Assembly (NCBI GenBank): GCA_934163035.1
Contig: CAKPJX010000017.1
Location: 1 to 20,832 of the forward strand
Direction of reading: 5' to 3'
From: an uncultured Bacilli bacterium
GTDB lineage: Bacteria; Bacillota_I; Bacilli_A; RF39; UBA660
Length of the DNA: 20,832 nucleotides
This document shows positions 6,695-13,137 of the stretch, piece by piece. The position numbers were made by a program, and so were the translations under genes. Position 1 is the stretch's first letter. The number at the start of each line of letters is the position of its first letter. The notes beneath the pieces were generated by a model. That model was not told the origin of the DNA. It saw nothing but the letters and a program-made list of their open reading frames with translations, and searched no databases.

Positions 6695-7822
6695 ATGATA
6701 TATTTGGACTATAGTGCAACAACTCCTGTTGATAAGAGCGTAATTGATACTTATAGTAAAGTATGCAGTGATTATATTGGTAATCCTAATTCATTACATA
6801 AGCTTGGACTTAAATCAAAAGAGTTAATAGATGCATCTGTTAGACAAATTGCATCTATTTTGAAAGTTTTACCAGAAGAAGTTATTTTTACTAGTGGAGC
6901 AAGTGAAGCTAATAATTTAGCTATAAAGGGTATTTGTTCTAAATATAAAAATAGGGGAAGACATATTATTACAACAAAGTTAGAACATTCTTCTGTTACT
7001 AAGGCTATATCTTATTTAGAGGAGAATGGTTTTTCAGTTGATTATGTTAATTTATTGGATGATGGTACAGTTGATTTAGTTGATTTGGATAATAAGATTA
7101 CAGATGATACTATTTTAGTTTCAATAGTGGCGGTTAATAGTGAAGTTGGTGTTATTCAACCACTTGATAAGATTAGTGAAGTTATTAGGAAATATCCTAA
7201 AGTATATTTTCATAGTGATGTTACTCAAGCTATTGGTAAGTTAAAAATTAATCTTAATTGTGTTGATTTAGCTAGTTTTTCGGCTCAGAAGTTTTTTGGA
7301 ATGAAGGGTATTGGATGCTTGATTAAAAGAAAAAAAATTATTATTGAGCCTTTAATTCATGGTGGAAAATCTACAACTATTTTTAGGAGTGGAACACCTG
7401 CTACACCTCTTATTGTTTCTCTAGCAAAAGCTTTAAGACTTAGTTATGAAGACTTTGATATTAAATATAATAAAGTTAGAGAATTGCATGATTATTTAAT
7501 TACTAAATTAGAGGAGTTTGATCTTTTTATTAATAGTGGAGATAATTGTGTACCACATATCATTAATATTAGTCTTAAAAATATAAAATCTGAAGTTATG
7601 CTTCATGCACTAGAAGAAGATGATATATATGTGTCTACACAGACAGCTTGTTCTTCTGGAGGCTATTCTTCGGCACTTTTAGCTATCTTTTCTGATAAAG
7701 ATAGAGCTAGTAGTAGTTTAAGAATTAGTTTATCATACTTAACTACTAAAGAAGAGCTTAATAAGTTTTTAAAATCATTTACCAATAACTTTAACAGACT
7801 TAGTAGTCTTAATAAACATTAG
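6695..7822 (+). CDS. Cysteine desulfurase (IscS/NifS-like, class V aminotransferase fold)
   Basis: Pyridoxal-phosphate enzyme that removes sulfur from L-cysteine as a protein persulfide for Fe-S clusters or tRNA thiolation. The 375 residues match the family length. Visible features are YLDYSATTP (3-11), the cofactor-contact block TSGASEANNLA (66-76), LEHSS (97-101), HSDVTQAIGK (173-182) with the PLP-pairing Asp175, the Schiff-base Lys199 in SAQKFFGMKGIG, and the catalytic persulfide Cys319 in QTACSSGG. Two positions differ from the usual SAHKFxGPKG: Gln198 for His and Met203 for Pro. The short loop around Cys319 is IscS-like rather than SufS-like. GAGGTGA fixes the ATG. No iscU, sufU or thiI is adjacent inside the window, so the sulfur acceptor is unknown. 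Confidence 0.92.
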   Translation: MIYLDYSATTPVDKSVIDTYSKVCSDYIGNPNSLHKLGLKSKELIDASVRQIASILKVLPEEVIFTSGASEANNLAIKGICSKYKNRGRHIITTKLEHSSVTKAISYLEENGFSVDYVNLLDDGTVDLVDLDNKITDDTILVSIVAVNSEVGVIQPLDKISEVIRKYPKVYFHSDVTQAIGKLKINLNCVDLASFSAQKFFGMKGIGCLIKRKKIIIEPLIHGGKSTTIFRSGTPATPLIVSLAKALRLSYEDFDIKYNKVRELHDYLITKLEEFDLFINSGDNCVPHIINISLKNIKSEVMLHALEEDDIYVSTQTACSSGGYSSALLAIFSDKDRASSSLRISLSYLTTKEELNKFLKSFTNNFNRLSSLNKH

Positions 7823-7853
7823 TTTTATTTTACTGTCCAGTTATTAAATTAGG

Positions 7854-7880
7854 TAAGTTTCAATTTAAGTTGTTTACTTA
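7854..7880. repeat. Imperfect inverted repeat over a -35 box
   Basis: TAAGTTTCAA (7854-7863) and TTGTTTACTTA (7870-7880) are near inverted copies differing in the central bases. The right arm covers the -35 box of the next promoter. It may be an operator or a weak readthrough barrier; there is no T-run. Confidence 0.3.
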
Positions 7881-7901
7881 TTCATAAAAAGAGGTTATAA
7901 T
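7873..7901 (+). promoter_or_regulatory. Promoter of the DUF1292-to-galE operon
   Basis: TTTACT (7873-7878), a 17-base spacer and a perfect TATAAT (7896-7901), 22 bases before the ATG at 7924. The -35 matches four of six consensus positions. Confidence 0.65.
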
Positions 7902-7923
7902 AAAATAAGAATAGAGGGATTGT

Positions 7924-8187
7924 ATGAATAATAGAGAACTGGTTGAAATTATCGATTCAAAGGGAAAAGTTGAACAGGTTCAGCTTGTTACTTATTTGAT
8001 TTCTGATGATAAGTTGAGTCAATATATTGTTTATACTAAGAATGAAATACGTAATAATAATGAACATGTTATATATATATCTAGACTTTATAAGGTTGGA
8101 GATGAAAAGCGTCTTGATGAAATTAGTGATGATCAAGAATGGCTTTATGTTCAGAGTTTATTAAAGAGAATTGCTAATAAAAATTAA
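7924..8187 (+). CDS. DUF1292-like small protein
   Basis: An 87-residue soluble protein. Its layout matches the DUF1292 (YrzB-like) family of Bacillota: an N-terminal EIIDSKGKVEQVQLVTYL strand pair, a central YIVYTKNE strand, and the family's closing pattern ISDDQEWLYVQSLLKRI (I-x-D-D-x-E-W-x-x-V). The molecular function of DUF1292 proteins is not established. AGAGGG five bases upstream supports the ATG. It heads a run of five genes with gaps of 12-16 bases or overlaps. The next start is 12 bases after its stop. Confidence 0.65.
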   Translation: MNNRELVEIIDSKGKVEQVQLVTYLISDDKLSQYIVYTKNEIRNNNEHVIYISRLYKVGDEKRLDEISDDQEWLYVQSLLKRIANKN

Positions 8188-8199
8188 GGGGTGATGATA

Positions 8200-9213
8200 A
8201 TGGAGTTTCAAGAGAATATTAATGATCTTAAGAGTGTTTCTTTTGATCTTCTTTATAGTCAAGTTTCTTCATTAATTGCCTCATATAATGAATTGAAGGT
8301 TTCTGGGAAAATTGATGATGCATTTGAGAAGCGTCTTTTACTTTTACAGGGAACAATTAGTAATATGAAGAATTTGATTCAAAGTGTAGAAGACTTTAAT
8401 GATTTAGATGAAAATGTTATTGAAAAGAATAATTCTTTTGATGTGAAAGAGAATAAGAGTAGTAAAGAGACAACTACAAATGCTTCTGGTATAGTATTTA
8501 GTGCTCCTTTAATTAGTAGTACACCTACTAGTTCTGGCTCTATTATAAATGATAGTAGTAATACTTTTGTTCAAAATGTTTCTAGTGTTACTAATGAAGA
8601 TAGTATTAAGCCTGTGATTGAAAATACTTCAGTTCCTAGTTCTGGTTCTATTATAAATGATAATAGTAATACTTCTACTCAATCTGATATTGGATCTTTA
8701 ATTTTTAGTGCTCCAGCAAACACTGAGGTTACTCCTAAATCGCCAGATGGTGTTACTATTAATAATAATTCTGTTGCTGTAGAAGAGGCAATTCCTACTA
8801 ATGTTTCTTCAGAAAATGCAATTCCTGTTAGTGTTCCTCCAGAGGGTACAGTCCCTGTTAGTGTCTCTTCAGAGGATACAGCTAGTGTAGGTAGCAGTGA
8901 ACAGGTTATTGCTCCAAGTAATCCTGCTGATGTTAATGTTAGGGCTATTGCTAGCTTAGAAAAGTTTAGAAGAATTTCAGATAGCCCTGTGAAGGCTATT
9001 ATAGTTAATGATAGTCAATTTAATAAATTGGTATCTTCATTGAGCTTGCAAACTGAGCAATTGGATTTTGGAGCAAGTAGTTCTGATGACAATATGAGTG
9101 TTGAAGCTATGATCGAAAAAGCTAATGACTTATATAGTCATGGTAATAAACAGGCTGCAGAAGAAATATATAATAAAATAAATAGTATGACTTTGGTTAA
9201 GAAGGCTGCATAG
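8200..9213 (+). CDS. Ser/Thr-rich repeat protein of unknown function
   Basis: No recognised family. The likely start is ATG 8200 (337 residues), because AAGGGGTGA (8186-8194) is the ribosome site and covers the earlier in-frame GTG and ATG at 8191-8196. Three parts are visible. First, an N-terminal helical region (1-80) with LLYSQVSSLIASYNELK and FEKRLLLLQGTISNMKNLI. Second, a long low-complexity region (about 85-245) rich in Ser, Thr, Asn, Pro and Val with duplicated SSGSIIND and FSAP blocks and three tandem 10-residue repeats (198-227). Third, a C-terminal region ending in a TPR-like helix pair (IEKANDLYSHGNKQAAEEIYNKIN). There is no signal peptide or membrane segment, so it is probably cytosolic, with a flexible linker between two folded ends. 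It sits between the DUF1292-like gene and a metallopeptidase. Confidence 0.75.
   Translation: MEFQENINDLKSVSFDLLYSQVSSLIASYNELKVSGKIDDAFEKRLLLLQGTISNMKNLIQSVEDFNDLDENVIEKNNSFDVKENKSSKETTTNASGIVFSAPLISSTPTSSGSIINDSSNTFVQNVSSVTNEDSIKPVIENTSVPSSGSIINDNSNTSTQSDIGSLIFSAPANTEVTPKSPDGVTINNNSVAVEEAIPTNVSSENAIPVSVPPEGTVPVSVSSEDTASVGSSEQVIAPSNPADVNVRAIASLEKFRRISDSPVKAIIVNDSQFNKLVSSLSLQTEQLDFGASSSDDNMSVEAMIEKANDLYSHGNKQAAEEIYNKINSMTLVKKAA
8530..8676 (+). repeat. Duplicated SSGSIIND-coding block
   Basis: A near-identical stretch of about 36-40 bases beginning at 8530 recurs at 8638, 108 bases (36 codons) later. It codes for SSGSIINDSSNT and SSGSIINDNSNT. This indicates duplication inside the low-complexity linker. 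Confidence 0.75.
8791..8880 (+). repeat. Three tandem 30-base repeats
   Basis: Units at 8791-8820, 8821-8850 and 8851-8880 code for IPTNVSSENA, IPVSVPPEGT and VPVSVSSEDT. They stay in frame and are clearly diverged, so this is an old coding expansion, not a recent slippage event. Confidence 0.85.
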
Positions 9214-9229
9214 TTATAGGAGGATTATT

Positions 9230-10303
9230 ATGGGAAAGGGCATGAGATATTTTTTATCTGTAATTCTTCTTTTTTCATTTAGTCTTATAGGTGCAGGCTT
9301 TTTTCTTTCTTATAAAGATAAGTTAATAGATCCATTTAGTGGTATTTTATCAACAGCTGATAAATCTGATTTAGTCAATGTAACTAATAATGGTGATGAA
9401 AAAAAGCCTATTAGTGATAATGGTGGAGAAAGTAATAATTCTAATACAGAAACTGGTAATACTGGAGAGAATGCTAATAACAATGGTACTGCTAACAATA
9501 ATAGTAATAATAACAATGGAGCCTCTTCCAGTACTACTACTCCAAGACCAACGCCTAATCCGACGCCAGCACCAACTCCGGCACCAACTCCAACTCCACA
9601 ACCTACTGAACCAACTATTGATGATGTTAATAATGATTTAAGAACACAGTTACAAAATAAATATGGAGTTAGTATAAAGTATGGTAATGAGACTAGTGGA
9701 TATAGTGTAGGGGGAATGAGTACTTCTATTATTTCTGATTCTTCTAAAATTAGTAAAGCTTTATCTGATTTATCAACTAATTTGGCTAATTATCCTGATG
9801 GTTTTTTCAAGGAATTTAATAGTATTGGTTTACGTCTAACTATATATCTTATAGATAGTTATTCAGATTCTGATGTTACTGGAGTTACAGATCCATCTTC
9901 AAATAATGTTATTATTTCTATCGCAACGTATTATCCTTTTAGTGAAAGTTTTAATCATGAGGCATATCACTATATGGAGCGTTATATAAAAATAAAAGGT
10001 GGCGTATTTACTTCTTGGCAACAATATAATCCTTCAACTTTTAGGTATGGTTCATTTGACTCTAGCTTGTCATTTGCTGGAACGAGTAACGCTAATAGTT
10101 ATTTTGTTAATGATTATGCTCAAACGAATGAATTTGAGGATAGAGCTTCTACTTTTGAATATATGATGGCTGATACTAAGGCTTCATGTATGAATTATAA
10201 TTTACCAATATGGAATAAGGCAAATTATATGTCTAAAATTATAGATGTATACTTCAATACAGTTAATTCTTCAACTGTTGAACATTGGGAAAGATTTTTG
10301 TAA
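9230..10303 (+). CDS. Membrane-anchored HExxH zinc metallopeptidase-like protein
   Basis: Predicted extracellular zinc peptidase tethered to the membrane. Order in the 357 residues: a hydrophobic N-terminal anchor (about 7-27); an Asn/Gly/Ser-rich spacer (50-103); a Pro/Thr linker of the PTP type (104-128) suited to crossing the cell wall; then a globular domain (130-357). That domain has HEAYH (His243, Glu244, His247) in FNHEAYHYMERY, and 56 residues later EDRASTFEY, whose Glu303 fits the third zinc ligand of a gluzincin (ExxA pattern). This resembles lethal-factor-type or similar peptidases, but the exact family is not clear. AGGAGG six bases upstream fixes the ATG. It has one cysteine (Cys320), so no internal disulfide. 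The substrate is unknown. The N-terminus could also be a cleaved signal, though no obvious cleavage site is seen. Confidence 0.8.
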   Translation: MGKGMRYFLSVILLFSFSLIGAGFFLSYKDKLIDPFSGILSTADKSDLVNVTNNGDEKKPISDNGGESNNSNTETGNTGENANNNGTANNNSNNNNGASSSTTTPRPTPNPTPAPTPAPTPTPQPTEPTIDDVNNDLRTQLQNKYGVSIKYGNETSGYSVGGMSTSIISDSSKISKALSDLSTNLANYPDGFFKEFNSIGLRLTIYLIDSYSDSDVTGVTDPSSNNVIISIATYYPFSESFNHEAYHYMERYIKIKGGVFTSWQQYNPSTFRYGSFDSSLSFAGTSNANSYFVNDYAQTNEFEDRASTFEYMMADTKASCMNYNLPIWNKANYMSKIIDVYFNTVNSSTVEHWERFL

Positions 10304-10315
10304 GGGGGAGTTTCT

Positions 10316-10840
10316 CTGAAAAGAATTTTTATAAATAATGATAACTTAGCTAAAAGTGATTTAGATTATGAGGTGATAAGAGTAAAAGGGGTTATTATAA
10401 ATGAAAAAGATGAAATTTTAATTGCTCATAATAATAATACTTTTCAATTTATAGGTGGACATCTACAAGAAAATGAAGATATGGAAGAAGCTTTACTTAG
10501 AGAGATATTAGAGGAAACGGGTATTGTTATGAATGATATTAGTGGTCCTTTTATGTTAATAGAGGCTTATTATAAGAATTATTTTAATACATCTAAAAAT
10601 GTTCATAGTAAAATCTATTATTATAAGCTTTTTACTGATAAAAAGCCTGATTTATCTAAAACTAATTATGATATTTTGGAGAGACAAACTGATTTTGAAT
10701 TGTTTTATGTTCCTGTTAAAAATATTAGATTGTTTTTAGAAGAAGGACTAAAAAATAAAAAAATAGATAAGAATATTTATGATGAGATGTTATTAGTTAT
10801 TGATGAATATAATAGAATTTTTGGAGGTGTTTATTATTAA
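10316..10840 (+). CDS. Nudix hydrolase (probable CTG start)
   Basis: Hydrolase of a nucleoside diphosphate linked to another moiety; the substrate cannot be read from sequence. With the CTG start it has 174 residues. The Nudix box is complete at 48-70 (GHLQENE, then REILEETGI), matching G-x5-E-x7-R-E-U-x-E-E-x-G-U, so metal-dependent catalysis is expected. The start is unusual: AAGGGGGAG (10302-10310) is followed five bases later by CTG at 10316, and no ATG, GTG or TTG is near. The in-frame GTG at 10373 lies inside a GAGGTGA stretch with no ribosome site of its own, and it would remove DLDYEVIRVKGVIIN, which looks like the usual first strand. The gene lies 12 bases after the metallopeptidase stop, in the same frame, and overlaps galE. 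Confidence 0.85.
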   Translation: MKRIFINNDNLAKSDLDYEVIRVKGVIINEKDEILIAHNNNTFQFIGGHLQENEDMEEALLREILEETGIVMNDISGPFMLIEAYYKNYFNTSKNVHSKIYYYKLFTDKKPDLSKTNYDILERQTDFELFYVPVKNIRLFLEEGLKNKKIDKNIYDEMLLVIDEYNRIFGGVYY

Positions 10841-11840
10841 AGCATTAGTTACTGGTGGCCTTGGTTATATTGGTAGTCATACTTGTGTTGAACTTTTAAA
10901 TTCTTCGTATGATGTTGTTGTTATTGATGACTTATCCAACTCAAAGATTGATGTTGTTGATAAGATTAAAGCTATTACGGGTAAAGATATTAAATTTTAT
11001 CAAGGGAATGTTTGTTCTTATGAATTATTGGAAAAGGTTTTTTCAGAGAATAAGATTGATGTAGTTATTCATTTTGCTGCATATAAAGCAGTTGGAGAGA
11101 GTGTAAAAAAGCCATTGGAATATTATGAAAATAATTTGTTATCTACTATTAGGTTATGTAAGGTTATGAGAGAACATGGATGTAAAAAGTTTATATTTTC
11201 ATCTAGTGCAACTGTTTATGGCTCACCTAAAGCTTTACCTATAAAGGAAGATTTTCCTTTATCTACAACTAATCCATATGGATCTACTAAGTTAATGAAT
11301 GAAGAAATTTTAAAGGATGTTTGTGTTGCAGATAGTGAATTTTCGGCTGTTATACTTCGTTATTTTAATCCAATAGGAGCTCATAAAAGTGGACTTTTAG
11401 GGGAAGATCCTAATGGTATACCTAATAATTTAATGCCATATATTGTTAAGGTTGCTAGTGGTGAGTTGGAAATATTAAATGTCTTTGGTAATGATTATGA
11501 TACACATGATGGTACTGGTGTTCGTGACTACATTCATGTTGTTGATCTTGCTAAAGGTCATATAAAAGCTATTGATAAAGTTGCTAGTTCTGTAGGTATT
11601 AATTATTATAATTTAGGCACTGGTGTTGGCTATAGTGTTTTAGACATTGTTAATAGTTTTGAAAAGGTTAATGGTGTTAAATTAAACTATAGAATTGTTG
11701 ATAGAAGACCAGGTGATATAGCAGCTTGTTATGCTGATCCAAGTAAGGCTTTAAAAGAACTTAACTGGAAAGCTGAATATGGTATCGATGATATGTGTAT
11801 GGATTCATATAGATATGTATTAAAACAACATGAAAAGTAG
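10836..11840 (+). CDS. galE: UDP-glucose 4-epimerase (probable ATT start)
   Basis: NAD-dependent short-chain dehydrogenase that interconverts UDP-glucose and UDP-galactose, supplying galactose units for surface glycans or feeding galactose into glycolysis. From the proposed start it has 334 residues, the normal GalE length. Visible motifs are the NAD-binding TGGLGYIGSHT (6-16), DDLSN (31-35), HFAAYKAVGESV (79-90), the catalytic Ser124 in FSSSATVYG, and Tyr148 and Lys152 in YGSTK. GGAGGTG (10823-10829) is a strong ribosome site, yet the codon eight bases on, where GalE proteins usually read MKALVTGG or MKILVTGG, is ATT. The earlier in-frame ATGs (10800, 10803) lie inside the Nudix gene without a ribosome site, and GTG 10827 is part of the ribosome site. 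It is the last gene of the operon. Confidence 0.93.
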   Translation: MKALVTGGLGYIGSHTCVELLNSSYDVVVIDDLSNSKIDVVDKIKAITGKDIKFYQGNVCSYELLEKVFSENKIDVVIHFAAYKAVGESVKKPLEYYENNLLSTIRLCKVMREHGCKKFIFSSSATVYGSPKALPIKEDFPLSTTNPYGSTKLMNEEILKDVCVADSEFSAVILRYFNPIGAHKSGLLGEDPNGIPNNLMPYIVKVASGELEILNVFGNDYDTHDGTGVRDYIHVVDLAKGHIKAIDKVASSVGINYYNLGTGVGYSVLDIVNSFEKVNGVKLNYRIVDRRPGDIAACYADPSKALKELNWKAEYGIDDMCMDSYRYVLKQHEK

Positions 11841-11869
11841 TATATAATTATACTGTAATATTATTGATT

Positions 11870-11892
11870 AGCACTAATTAGTGCTTTTTTTT
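11870..11892 (+). terminator. Rho-independent terminator after galE
   Basis: AGCACTAATTAGTGCT (11870-11885) folds into a six-pair stem with an AATT loop, followed by eight T (11885-11892). It closes the 7924-11840 operon. Confidence 0.85.
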
Positions 11893-11920
11893 GTAAAAAA
11901 AAGAAAGAATTATCCATTCT
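11893..11920 (-). terminator. Terminator of the sortase gene
   Basis: On the minus strand AGAAT and ATTCT (11920-11906) form a five-pair stem over the stop codon, followed by a TTC and then eight T. The stem is AT-rich and short, but the T-run is good. Confidence 0.55.
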
Positions 11921-12989
11921 AATCTTTTGTTCTATTTTGTACTTTTACAAGTTTTGATTGGACAACGATTCTATCACCATTACTATTTAGACATGTAGAT
12001 AGTGTTAATATTTTGTCACTAACTTGGACAGGAGTCTTAATATTGGCCGTATCTCTTTCTAGCATGGTATTAATCCATTTTTGTTTTTCATCTTCGCTTT
12101 TAAAACTTGTTTCTATATAATAACTTTCACTTTTTATTGTATAAATAGAAAATATTTGAAAAAGCATATTCTTTTTTGGCGTTGATAACCATATTGCATA
12201 GTTATCTTTTTTTTGTTGCCATTCTTTAGTTAAAGCATTTTTTAATGAGCCAAAGACAGTTTTATCTAGTCTGCCATGTCCATAAATTACAGTATTGTCT
12301 GATAAATTTGTACTGCTATTTCTATAGTCCATATATACCCAGCCAGCATAATTTTTGCTTTTGTCGAAGGCTCTCGTTAGATAATACTCATTATTAGTTG
12401 TTTGAACGACTGGGTAATTTATATTAGTTTGATCCATGTGAATAAAAGCTACCGTATCACTATTTTTTTTCTTTAATTCAGCAAAGTCTACACTATAAAA
12501 GGGGAGCTTTACATAATACCAATAATCACTTTCTTTATTTCCTTCAGGTGGATTTATTAATTTTCCTTCTATGTTAATTTTTTCAGGTTTTACTTTACTA
12601 CTTATTTCATCATTTAAATTTTTGATATTCTTGTTGTCTTTTAACCAGTTATATATAGATAATGCTGAAAATATAAGTAGGCTAGAAAAAATTATTAGAA
12701 AGAGCCAAAAGGCCCATGGCCTTAATCTTTTTTTTCTTTTAGGAAATTCTTCATCATCTAAAATATTAGCCATGTTATTATCATTATCTTCATCTTCATC
12801 TTCATCAAACTTATAAGAGTGATCATTAATAAATTTATTGCTTTCTTTAGATGATTTTTCTTCTATGATATTTTCAATTTTTGTCTTTGTTTCATTAATT
12901 TTTTCTTTTTTATCATCTATATTATTTTGATTATTTTTCTGATTTCGATATTCTTCTCTTGTAATATTAACTTTTTTAGAATTATCCAT
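11919..12989 (-). CDS. Class B-like sortase with a long charged N-terminus
   Basis: Membrane transpeptidase that cleaves a sorting motif in secreted proteins and attaches them to cell-wall peptidoglycan. In the 356 residues: a cytoplasmic, very polar N-terminal part (1-90) with an acidic DEDEDEDND run (63-70); one membrane segment (about 92-113); then the sortase barrel (about 155-350). The class B pattern is visible in FAELKKKNSDTVAFIHM, INYPVVQTTNNEYYL, and YGHGRLDKTVFGSL with catalytic His238. Cys333 lies in TLSTC and Arg340 in DRIVV. It has a good promoter of its own and is transcribed alone, opposite the ABC exporter operon. The only sorting-signal protein in the window is the LPSTG protein at 3434. 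Whether this enzyme handles it is unknown, since class B enzymes often prefer other motifs. Confidence 0.9.
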   Translation of the reverse strand: MDNSKKVNITREEYRNQKNNQNNIDDKKEKINETKTKIENIIEEKSSKESNKFINDHSYKFDEDEDEDNDNNMANILDDEEFPKRKKRLRPWAFWLFLIIFSSLLIFSALSIYNWLKDNKNIKNLNDEISSKVKPEKINIEGKLINPPEGNKESDYWYYVKLPFYSVDFAELKKKNSDTVAFIHMDQTNINYPVVQTTNNEYYLTRAFDKSKNYAGWVYMDYRNSSTNLSDNTVIYGHGRLDKTVFGSLKNALTKEWQQKKDNYAIWLSTPKKNMLFQIFSIYTIKSESYYIETSFKSEDEKQKWINTMLERDTANIKTPVQVSDKILTLSTCLNSNGDRIVVQSKLVKVQNRTKD

Positions 12990-13011
12990 AATGCACCTCT
13001 ATTATGAAATA

Positions 13012-13040
13012 ATTGTATCATTTTTAAACTTTAATAACAA
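13012..13040 (-). promoter_or_regulatory. Sortase promoter
   Basis: On the minus strand TTGTTA (13040-13035), a 17-base spacer and TACAAT (13017-13012), upstream of an AGAGGTG ribosome site and the ATG at 12989. Confidence 0.7.
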
Positions 13041-13079
13041 TAATTAAATTATAATTATATATACCTATTTTTGTTGTTA

Positions 13080-13108
13080 TTGTTTTATTTTGATTTATAT
13101 ATTATAAT
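13080..13108 (+). promoter_or_regulatory. Promoter of the ABC exporter operon
   Basis: TTGTTT (13080-13085), a 17-base spacer and a perfect TATAAT (13103-13108), 29 bases before the ATG. AGGTGG is the ribosome site. It is divergent from the sortase promoter, 40 bases away. Confidence 0.65.
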
Positions 13109-13137
13109 ATCTTTTAGTTATTAATAGGTGGTGTTTT

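Noticed and set aside
8791..8880. Short tandem repeats as a CRISPR-like array
   Set aside because: The units are contiguous with no spacers, stay in frame and have diverged as codons. They are a coding repeat.
9310..9641. Three open frames over the metallopeptidase linker
   Set aside because: They are low-complexity readings (Leu/Ser/Trp or Ile/Leu rich) of the Asn/Pro/Thr linker in other frames, with no ribosome sites.
10301..10316. Metallopeptidase-Nudix fusion by stop readthrough
   Set aside because: The two genes share a frame with only a TAA between them, but a strong ribosome site lies in the gap and the products would be on opposite sides of the membrane, so separate translation is far more likely.
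11868..11890. TTAGCAC half-site after galE that looks like CIRCE
   Set aside because: The two arms are adjacent with no nine-base spacer, and eight T follow at once, so it is a Rho-independent terminator downstream of a gene.
12571..12816. Plus-strand open frame inside the sortase gene
   Set aside because: It is an antisense reading of the sortase membrane segment and acidic run (poly-Ser from Asp/Glu codons) with no ribosome site.
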